This document shows, piece by piece, positions 44,947 to 51,703 of a DNA stretch of 64,000 bases. This DNA is from Sediminibacterium sp. GTDB lineage: Bacteria; Bacteroidota; Bacteroidia; Chitinophagales; Chitinophagaceae. The notes under the pieces were generated by a model that had not been told where the DNA came from, did not search any database, and was given only the letters and a program-made list of their open reading frames with translations. The stretch lies in contig JAFWCB010000006.1 of assembly GCA_017537025.1 (NCBI GenBank), positions 62,001-126,000 of the forward strand, given 5' to 3'. The first letter of the stretch is position 1. Each line of letters opens with the position of its first letter. The position numbers and the translations under genes are program-made.

Positions 44947-44965
44947 TATCTTTGCAATAGTTGCA
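44947..44965 (+). promoter_or_regulatory. Promoter -7 element and inverted repeat upstream of etfB
   Basis: TATCTTTG at 44947-44954 is a perfect Bacteroidota -7 element, 42 bp before the etfB start. An inverted repeat TGCAA-TAG-TTGCA (44953-44965) overlaps the expected transcription start and could be an operator. A good -33 element is not seen. Confidence 0.5.
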
Positions 44966-44996
44966 TAAACAACTAATTAAACGATAAAACTTACTT

Positions 44997-45740
44997 ATGA
45001 AGATTTTAGTTTGTGTGAGTAAAACACCGGATACTACTTCCAAAATTGCCTTTACCGATGGCGGTACCAAATTCGATGAAGCAGGTGTTCAATGGATTAT
45101 CAATCCGTACGATGAGTGGTATGCTTTGGTGCGTGCCATTGAGTTGAAAGAAAAAGATGCAAGTGTATCTATTACACTAGTTACTGTTGGCGGTGCAGAT
45201 GCTGATCCTATTATTCGGAAAGCATTAGCATTAGGCGGCGATGAAGCCATTCGTATCAATACCGATAGCAGCGATTCCTATTATATTGGCGCACAAATAG
45301 CTGCAGTGGCTAAAGCTGGAGGTTATGATCTGATATTTACGGGTAAAGAAACCATCGATTATAATGGCTCTTCTATTGGAGGTACCATTGCTGAGTTGAT
45401 AGATGCCCCCTATATTTCTTTAGCCACCAAATTTGAATTAGCAGGAACTACTGCAACCGTTACCCGCGAGATTGAAGGTGGAGAAGAAGTGGCTGAAGTG
45501 GCCTTGCCGTTAGTGGTTAGTTGCCAGAAAGGAGTAGCAGAACAGCGTATCCCAAATATGCGTGGTATTATGGCTGCACGTACCAAACCATTAAAAGTAA
45601 ATGAACCGGAAGCTGTAGAAGCACTAACAAATATTGTAAGCTTTGAATTGCCACCAGCCAAAGCCGGTGTAAAGTTAGTTGCCCCCGATAATGTTGCCGA
45701 ACTTGTTCGTTTATTACATGAAGAAGCGAAAGCTATTTAA
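44997..45740 (+). CDS. etfB: Electron transfer flavoprotein beta subunit
   Basis: The 247-aa subunit of ETF accepts electrons from acyl-CoA dehydrogenases and other flavoenzymes. The N-terminus MKILVCVSKTPDTTSKIAF, the AMP-binding region FTGKETIDYNGSSIGGTIAE and the late-family segment VSCQKGVAEQRIPNMRGIMA are typical. It begins the etfB-etfA operon; etfA starts 25 bp later. Confidence 0.95.
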   Translation: MKILVCVSKTPDTTSKIAFTDGGTKFDEAGVQWIINPYDEWYALVRAIELKEKDASVSITLVTVGGADADPIIRKALALGGDEAIRINTDSSDSYYIGAQIAAVAKAGGYDLIFTGKETIDYNGSSIGGTIAELIDAPYISLATKFELAGTTATVTREIEGGEEVAEVALPLVVSCQKGVAEQRIPNMRGIMAARTKPLKVNEPEAVEALTNIVSFELPPAKAGVKLVAPDNVAELVRLLHEEAKAI

Positions 45741-45765
45741 TAATCTAATAACTAAATAACTTAAA

Positions 45766-46731
45766 ATGTCAGTTCTCATATTCATAGATCAGGCCGATGG
45801 CCATGTAAAAAAATCTTCTTTAGAAGTATTAACATATGGTGCTAAACTAGCGTCACAATTAGGTGTTGCAGCTGAAGGTATTGTACTTGGCACAGTAAAA
45901 GATGATATTACCGCTTTGGGTAAATATGGGGTAAGTAAGATCCATCAGGTGGCCAATACTATTTTAGATCATGTAGATGCTCAGGTATATGCTAAGGTAA
46001 TTGCTGAAGCAGCCAACGCGAGCGGAGCGAGCGTTATCGTTTTCTCCCATAATCAAACCGGGAAGGCAGTTGCAGCACGTTTAGCGGCTCGGCTACAAGC
46101 AGGACTTGTTGCCGGCGCATGCGCACTACCCGATACATCAAATGGCTTTATTGTAAAGAAAACTGTATTCTCCGGAAAAGCTTTTGCTAATGTAAGCATC
46201 AACTCTCCTATTAAAGTTATTTCTTTAAACCCTAATAGTTACACTACTATTGCCGGAGAAGGAACAGCAACTATAAATACACTAAATATTGCGGTAGATA
46301 CACCAAAAGTAAAAGTTACTGCAGTAAATAAAATAACAGGAGAAATCCCATTAACAGAAGCCGATATTGTGGTAAGTGGTGGCAGAGGTTTAAAAGGACC
46401 TGAAAACTGGGGTATCTTACTCGATCTTGCTAAAGAATTGGGCGCTGCAACAGCTTGTAGTAGACCGGTTGGTGATGCCCATTGGAGACCGCATCACGAA
46501 CATGTTGGACAAACAGGTGTTCAGATTGCACCTAATTTATACATTGCCATTGGTATTTCCGGTGCTATTCAACATCTCGCCGGTGTAAACAGGAGTAAAA
46601 TAATTGTAGTAATTAATAAAGACCCGGAAGCTCCTTTTTTCAAAGCCGCCGATTATGGCATTGTGGGCGATGCTTTTGAAGTTGTACCACAATTAACCGC
46701 AGAGATTAAGAAATTACACGCTTCTAGCTAA
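45766..46731 (+). CDS. etfA: Electron transfer flavoprotein alpha subunit
   Basis: The 321-aa subunit carries the FAD. The N-terminal domain is AMP-binding-like. The C-terminal FAD domain has VVSGGRGLKGPENWGILLDL, SRPVGDAHWRPHHEHVGQTG, YIAIGISGAIQHLAG and VINKDPEAPFFKAADYGIVG, all standard ETF-alpha motifs. With EtfB it passes electrons to the quinone pool via ETF-QO or a dedicated dehydrogenase. A strong hairpin follows the stop. Confidence 0.95.
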   Translation: MSVLIFIDQADGHVKKSSLEVLTYGAKLASQLGVAAEGIVLGTVKDDITALGKYGVSKIHQVANTILDHVDAQVYAKVIAEAANASGASVIVFSHNQTGKAVAARLAARLQAGLVAGACALPDTSNGFIVKKTVFSGKAFANVSINSPIKVISLNPNSYTTIAGEGTATINTLNIAVDTPKVKVTAVNKITGEIPLTEADIVVSGGRGLKGPENWGILLDLAKELGAATACSRPVGDAHWRPHHEHVGQTGVQIAPNLYIAIGISGAIQHLAGVNRSKIIVVINKDPEAPFFKAADYGIVGDAFEVVPQLTAEIKKLHASS

Positions 46732-46746
46732 TTTAATGTTATCTAT

Positions 46747-46789
46747 AAAGGTTATTTCTGGGTATAATACTTAACCAGGAATAACCTTT
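46747..46789. terminator. Long hairpin between convergent etfA and the FAD oxidoreductase gene
   Basis: A 15-bp stem with one G-U pair (46747-46761 with 46775-46789) and a 13-nt loop starts 15 bp after the etfA stop. Its right arm lies inside the last codons of the convergent oxidoreductase gene (stop at 46771-46773). It probably ends transcripts from both strands, although the T tails are short. Confidence 0.65.
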
Positions 46790-47907
46790 ATACATTCTTC
46801 CGCAAAGCCAAAGCTTAGGGTCATACCAGCACCGCCTAAGCCATTTATGATGTATACATCCTTATCCGGCTGTAAAAAAACATCCGTATCCCCATTTGTC
46901 ATTTTAGGGTATATTCCGTGCCATGAATCAACTAGTTGCCAGTTATGTGTTACTGCAAATTGATTCAAGTAGTTCTGGATCAAATTATTTATATATGTTT
47001 TATCAAAAGGATCGAATGTAAGTCCATATTCGTGACTATCACCTACTGTTAGTTCGCCTTTTTGGTTTTGAGATACCATTACATGAATACCCAATTGTAA
47101 ATAATCCTCAAGCTCTGCCTCATACCTGGCTTTTAGTTTTGGTAATGAGGGAGATACTTTAAAACTATTATAATGAATTAATGATAAACCACCACAAAGG
47201 GAAACACCGATTCTCTCCGTTGATGTATTCGATATGAATCGTAACATTTGCAATTTACATTTAGTAATAGGTAACTGCCGGAATTGCTGTGGGTATAATG
47301 TTTCAAAGTCTGCTCCGCTGCATATACATACTATATCTGCCTCTAAGGTTTCCGAACCCATCCATACTTTACCGCTAATGATATTCGTAACAGCTTTTCC
47401 CCATACAAATTGAACGTCCAAATATTCTTCAAGATACTTAGCTACGGTGGGAATAGCCACACGGGGATCTACAATAGTTTCTGTAGCGCTATACAAGCCA
47501 CCTATTAAACCATTCCCATTTACACCATTATACTTTTCTAAAATGGTATGCTTATCTAACAGTGTAACCGGTCTTCCGTTTTGTTTAAAGCTTTCATAGA
47601 GCTCTTGTAATACCTGCCATTCATCTTGATGATGAGCTACGTGTAAGCTACCTAGTTCATCATACCATAATCCAATACTATCCGCAATATCTTTCCAGAT
47701 AGATTTGCTGCGAAGTGCTCTATCATATAATTTACCATCCGGCTGACCAATAGGCCAAAGCATACCAAAATTTCTTATAGATGCCCCAACAGCCTGTTGT
47801 GTTCTTTCGATGATAGTAACCTGGAATCCTCTTAAACTTAATGATCGTGCAGTTGCAAGACCCACAATACCGGCACCTACAACAATAGCAGATTTATTAT
47901 TTTTCAT
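46771..47907 (-). CDS. FAD-dependent oxidoreductase, TIGR03364-like (aminophosphonate oxidase candidate)
   Basis: The 378-aa DAO/glycine-oxidase fold protein has the dinucleotide-binding motif VVGAGIVGLATARSLSLRGF, then ASIRNFGMLWPIGQP, a marker of the phosphonate-associated subgroup. It ends with GLGGAGMTLSFGFAEE. Members sit in phosphonate gene clusters, and related enzymes oxidise (N-methyl) 2-aminoethylphosphonate to phosphonoacetaldehyde; I infer that role from context. The start overlaps the DUF5690 gene by 11 bp, making it the last gene of the phosphonate block. A general D-amino-acid oxidase is the alternative. Confidence 0.82.
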   Translation of the reverse strand: MKNNKSAIVVGAGIVGLATARSLSLRGFQVTIIERTQQAVGASIRNFGMLWPIGQPDGKLYDRALRSKSIWKDIADSIGLWYDELGSLHVAHHQDEWQVLQELYESFKQNGRPVTLLDKHTILEKYNGVNGNGLIGGLYSATETIVDPRVAIPTVAKYLEEYLDVQFVWGKAVTNIISGKVWMGSETLEADIVCICSGADFETLYPQQFRQLPITKCKLQMLRFISNTSTERIGVSLCGGLSLIHYNSFKVSPSLPKLKARYEAELEDYLQLGIHVMVSQNQKGELTVGDSHEYGLTFDPFDKTYINNLIQNYLNQFAVTHNWQLVDSWHGIYPKMTNGDTDVFLQPDKDVYIINGLGGAGMTLSFGFAEECIKVIPG

Positions 47908-49207
47908 GGCTTGATGAGATATTTTTAAATAATCGGTGGTGAATAATCAGACTTATGGCAATTAATAAAGTACCTACCATACAAGCAGTATTGAAAAGAC
48001 CTGAAAAAAATCTAACCCAACTATCATTGATGGAAAAAAATTCTTTTACCAATAATACTGCTACCGTTCCCAAATAACCAAATGCATCGGCAATATACAT
48101 GACGAAACCAACATTGGCCCTTATCTTATAGGTCGATAACATGCGCTCAAAATATAAACAGTTAAAAGGCAAATAAGCTAAGTATATACCGGTAGTGCTT
48201 AAGAGCATCCAAGTTACCGGCGAGATGAAATGAGATGCATGAAATAATGTAGCTATAGCAGAAAGTATAAGTCCAAAAATAACCACATAATGAGTAGCTA
48301 CAAATGCTTTATAATTGTTCTTTATTAAAAAAAAGCATCCAATAATTGTTAGCACAATAAGAGAAACATTAGTGCTCATTTTGGCAAAAATACCGGCATC
48401 GTTTTGATAGCCAGTTTCTATCCATAACTCATTCGAAAAATCTTCGCAAAAATCCCGTACAATTGTAAAAGTACCATAAGCTATTACCACAGGTGTTATG
48501 GCGAAACCAAAGGTTTTGATAAAAGCCATCCGTTCAGCTTTTGTCATAGGGTATCGCTCTGTTCTATGGGCAATATCCTCCTTGGAAGGTGCGGGTACTT
48601 GTTGGATAAGCCATACGCATATAAGCATGGGCAATACAAAAAATAATCCGGCAAAGAAAGGCATCCACCAATCTGTAATATGCCATTCCAGTAGCATCCA
48701 CTTACCAATGGATTTAGCTAATCCAGATGCAAAAATGAAACTAGAGGCTAAAAATGCACCCATAATTTCAGTAGTTCTTCTCCCTTCCAAAAAGCCAAAA
48801 ACTAACCCGAAAACTAATCCTAATGGCAAGCCATTTAGAAACATGCAGATGATATTATATGGTGCAGGTATTATGGCAAAACCAAGTAATGATAGCCATG
48901 CCAAACTTATAAATAGTACAATAAAATAACCTCTTCTGGCAGGCTGCATAGCAGAGATAAACCTGATGCCAATAAACTTACTAAGCATATAGCCTAACAC
49001 TTGAGCAACTACTAAACATACTTTGTAAGAAATACCAAGAAAATAAGTGTTTGTATAAGTTGCAACCGTATACGGTTTTCTAAAACCATACATACATGAA
49101 TAAATAGTAAAAGCACTAAAAGACATTATACATACAGCACCCAACGGCGTTTTGGCTAACCATTGCTTAAAGTTAGCTTGCTTCACACCTAGTAATTGTG
49201 TTTGCAT
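47897..49207 (-). CDS. DUF5690 membrane protein, MFS-like permease candidate
   Basis: The 436-aa protein has about 12 hydrophobic helices. The N-terminal region CSMYGFRKPYTVATYT-like segment (residues about 38-50, SCMYGFRKPYTVATYTN) resembles sugar-phosphate/MFS antiporters, and TM motifs include NGLPLGLVFGLVFGFLEGRR. DUF5690 has no established substrate. Its position between the PhnZ gene (12 bp upstream) and the FAD oxidoreductase (11-bp overlap) makes an organophosphonate or phosphoester inner-membrane permease the best guess. That is inference from context and weak similarity. Confidence 0.82.
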   Translation of the reverse strand: MQTQLLGVKQANFKQWLAKTPLGAVCIMSFSAFTIYSCMYGFRKPYTVATYTNTYFLGISYKVCLVVAQVLGYMLSKFIGIRFISAMQPARRGYFIVLFISLAWLSLLGFAIIPAPYNIICMFLNGLPLGLVFGLVFGFLEGRRTTEIMGAFLASSFIFASGLAKSIGKWMLLEWHITDWWMPFFAGLFFVLPMLICVWLIQQVPAPSKEDIAHRTERYPMTKAERMAFIKTFGFAITPVVIAYGTFTIVRDFCEDFSNELWIETGYQNDAGIFAKMSTNVSLIVLTIIGCFFLIKNNYKAFVATHYVVIFGLILSAIATLFHASHFISPVTWMLLSTTGIYLAYLPFNCLYFERMLSTYKIRANVGFVMYIADAFGYLGTVAVLLVKEFFSINDSWVRFFSGLFNTACMVGTLLIAISLIIHHRLFKNISSSHEK

Positions 49208-49219
49208 AATGGTTTATAC

Positions 49220-49828
49220 TTAAGAATTATGTATAGTATTCTCTAATAAATGAATAATGATCATATATCGATATTTCGTTAGAGACGGTACCGGTTGTTT
49301 TTCTATTTTGGCTTGTTCATCCCATTTACGTAACGCAATATACTTTTGGTGCAGGGGATCGCTTTCAAATACAGCCGCTTCAGACTCAGTCATAATGCCG
49401 CCTTGATGTAACAATGTATTTTTACTAGCTTCAGATAATAAATCGTAGTACTCCGGATATTTAAATGTGAGGTAACGCTTTGCATTTACATGGCTTGCTA
49501 CCATTTTTGCTACATTTTCTGAAAAGCCTCTGCTTAGCAGATAATCTGCACCCAATTTCTCATGATCAACAATACCAAATGTATCCATGTGTACCAACTT
49601 TTCTTTTGGCTGTGCAAACTCATATAAATGCCCAATATCATGTAAAAAAGCAGCTAGAATGGTATCCCTATCAGCCCCATTCGTTTCTGCAAGTTCAGCA
49701 CATTGACACATGTGCTCAATTTGCGACACCGGCTCACCAATATAATCTTCGCTACCAAATTGCTCATACATTGAAATAATTTCGTCGGCGATAGTTTCGA
49801 TTTTTTTTTGTAATTCGATATAAGCCAT
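49220..49828 (-). CDS. phnZ: PhnZ-type HD-domain mixed-valent di-iron oxygenase
   Basis: The 202-aa HD-domain protein matches PhnZ, which cleaves the C-P bond of (R)-2-amino-1-hydroxyethylphosphonate to glycine and phosphate. Ligand residues are present at matching spacing: His39, His63-Asp64 (FLHDIGH), His89 (DHE), His113 (ASHVNAKRY) and Asp170 (RKWDEQAK). The Tyr29/Glu32 pair (DYIGEPVSQIEH) corresponds to the PhnZ Tyr24/Glu27 lid, and Lys117 and Arg167 to its phosphonate-binding residues. The constant offsets (+5, then +9) argue for orthology rather than a generic HD phosphohydrolase. Neighbours are the DUF5690 permease candidate and a secreted phosphodiesterase. No phnY gene is visible. 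Confidence 0.9.
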   Translation of the reverse strand: MAYIELQKKIETIADEIISMYEQFGSEDYIGEPVSQIEHMCQCAELAETNGADRDTILAAFLHDIGHLYEFAQPKEKLVHMDTFGIVDHEKLGADYLLSRGFSENVAKMVASHVNAKRYLTFKYPEYYDLLSEASKNTLLHQGGIMTESEAAVFESDPLHQKYIALRKWDEQAKIEKQPVPSLTKYRYMIIIHLLENTIHNS

Positions 49829-49907
49829 TTTACAATGTGTTTAGAGTTTGTGGAAAATAGCGTTCATTTACTATCATACTATTGAACATATATCATTTAT
49901 TAGAGAG

Positions 49908-50993
49908 TTATTTTTTCAATATCGATGTAATAGGCTCAGCCACAGGATGATCAGCCGTAAAGGTGAAACCAAGTAATTTAGCGAATGTGGCTGCTAATTG
50001 TTCTTGATATAGTGTACTATTTGTTTTCACTTCACCAAGCGGAGCAGTATCCGGACCTATTGCTGCAATCCATATTTGTCCGGCATCTTCAATTTTTTGA
50101 CCATGGTGGCGCCAGTTATCTTTTATCTTATCACCTCTGCCATGATCGCAAGTAATTATTAACGTTGTTTTATTTTTATAGATAGGAGAAGATTGTATAT
50201 ACTGCCACAAATCAGCAATCATCGCATCTTCTGCATGAGCAGATTTTAAATATTGGTCGTATTCACCACCATGTGCATAATCATCTGTTTCATCAAAAGC
50301 GATATACAAAACTTTTGGTTGGTATGCCTTCATATATTCTCTTGCAGCAAAATATGTTAGTACATCAGGCCTTACACCAATAGGTTTTGCAGTTAAGAAT
50401 TGCATATCGTTTATTAACTGTAAGGCACTATTATTAAATTTCAGCGTATCTACATCAGCATTTACATATAGACCACTACGTTTGGTGTTTAGGATATATG
50501 GAAAAACATCCCAAGTTGAAAATGCAACTACTTTTCCTTTGTAACTTTTTTGCTGATTGATGAACTCAAGAACATTTATGTTTTTATTCCAGATTTTATT
50601 ATTGCTATTTACTAACGTATCAGGGTAGCCTGTAAAAATCTCATTATACCCGGGGTAAGAAAATTTGTACCGATTAGCATTATTGACTTCACTACCCTTC
50701 CACCTATTACCATACAATTGGCCTTCAGTAGCTATGGTTCTCCATAAAAAAGGAAATAGTTTTTGACGCCTTTCAGTAATGTCACTTACCCAAAAAGCAG
50801 TACTAGTTCCGGCACTATCTTTAGTATAATTTTTATTTTTTAAAATAGTTGCATCGGCACCGCCAAACACTTCTTGCCACCGCATACCATCCAGCGTAAC
50901 AATCACTATATTTTCTGTTTTCTGCTGTGCATGAGTAATATTAATAATACTGATAAATGACAATATGGTAATTGTTGATTGTACTATTTTCAT
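49908..50993 (-). CDS. Exported alkaline-phosphatase-superfamily phosphodiesterase/phosphatase
   Basis: The 361-aa protein has a signal peptide (IVQSTITILSFISIINITHA). The superfamily metal ligands are seen in VIVTLDGMRWQEVFGG, DETDDYAHGGEYDQYL and ITCDHGRGDKIKDNWRHHGQ; the likely nucleophile region is SYPGYNEIFTGY. It belongs to the NPP/phosphoglyceromutase-like branch and would act on a phosphoester or phosphonoester in the periplasm or outside. It lies in the phosphonate block, 18 bp after the HAD hydrolase gene and 79 bp before phnZ. Substrate is unknown. Confidence 0.83.
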   Translation of the reverse strand: MKIVQSTITILSFISIINITHAQQKTENIVIVTLDGMRWQEVFGGADATILKNKNYTKDSAGTSTAFWVSDITERRQKLFPFLWRTIATEGQLYGNRWKGSEVNNANRYKFSYPGYNEIFTGYPDTLVNSNNKIWNKNINVLEFINQQKSYKGKVVAFSTWDVFPYILNTKRSGLYVNADVDTLKFNNSALQLINDMQFLTAKPIGVRPDVLTYFAAREYMKAYQPKVLYIAFDETDDYAHGGEYDQYLKSAHAEDAMIADLWQYIQSSPIYKNKTTLIITCDHGRGDKIKDNWRHHGQKIEDAGQIWIAAIGPDTAPLGEVKTNSTLYQEQLAATFAKLLGFTFTADHPVAEPITSILKK

Positions 50994-51011
50994 TATTTTA
51001 TTTTTTTATAA

Positions 51012-51692
51012 TTAATTATTTTCCGCTTGTATTAAGGGTAATAAGGCCATGAGATCGTTGATAATATAATCGGGCTTTGCAGATTGTAACTGAGCTACCC
51101 TATGGGCTCCCGTTGTAATACCTATTGATAAACCACAACCGGCATTTTTACCTTCTTCAATATCAATAATGGAGTCTCCAACTTTTACTACTTCTTCTGC
51201 ATTGATTATCCCGAACTGCTGCATAGCAAACAATATCATATCCGGGAATGGTCTATTATTGGGCACATCAGAAGCTGTTACTACACCATCGATATGTTCC
51301 CCAACTTGCCACCCAAGTTTGTTTAGGATAAGTTCGGCTGTTTCTTTATTATACCCTGTATTTAAAACAACTTTTACTTGCATTTGGCGTAAAGCAGTAA
51401 ACAATACCAAAGCTCCGGTTTGCTCTTTTACCGGCAAGGTATTGTAGGCATCCGCCAACCGTGTTGAAAAAATATTATACGCCCAATTGGTAATTTCAGT
51501 ATTTGTTACACCATGTGCCAATAAGATATCTTTAATCGCTTCTTTTTTTTCCTTACCGGCACCATGTAATAATACATTCTCAAATGTAACATCTACACTA
51601 ACTTCATGAATGGCTTGATGCAATGTTTTATATACTACATTATCTTCATCAACTGTGGTACCCGCCATATCAAAAATGACCATTCTTATCAT
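51012..51692 (-). CDS. PhnX-like (phosphonatase-like) HAD hydrolase
   Basis: The 226-aa HAD protein carries the phosphonatase form of motif I (FDMAGTTVD, nucleophile Asp8) instead of DxDGTL, a cap region with HGAGKEKKEAI and the C-terminal motifs KVGDSIIDIEEGKNAG. Lys47 in the cap sits about 39 residues after the nucleophile, close to the spacing (41) of the Schiff-base Lys in phosphonoacetaldehyde hydrolase PhnX. Cleavage of phosphonoacetaldehyde to acetaldehyde and phosphate is therefore possible. The family (TIGR03351-like) is not fully characterised. It starts 11 bp after the fused phosphoesterase gene. Confidence 0.84.
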   Translation of the reverse strand: MIRMVIFDMAGTTVDEDNVVYKTLHQAIHEVSVDVTFENVLLHGAGKEKKEAIKDILLAHGVTNTEITNWAYNIFSTRLADAYNTLPVKEQTGALVLFTALRQMQVKVVLNTGYNKETAELILNKLGWQVGEHIDGVVTASDVPNNRPFPDMILFAMQQFGIINAEEVVKVGDSIIDIEEGKNAGCGLSIGITTGAHRVAQLQSAKPDYIINDLMALLPLIQAENN

Positions 51693-51703
51693 TAATAATC
51701 TAT

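Noticed and set aside
46771-47907. Ordinary D-amino-acid dehydrogenase (DadA)
   Set aside because: Sequence around NFGMLWPIGQP and the phosphonate neighbours fit the TIGR03364-type subgroup better, although the exact substrate stays open.
49220-49828. Generic HD phosphohydrolase (YedJ/GTPase-like)
   Set aside because: The Tyr29/Glu32 lid pair and the Lys117/Arg167 phosphonate residues at PhnZ spacing are not expected in ordinary HD phosphatases.
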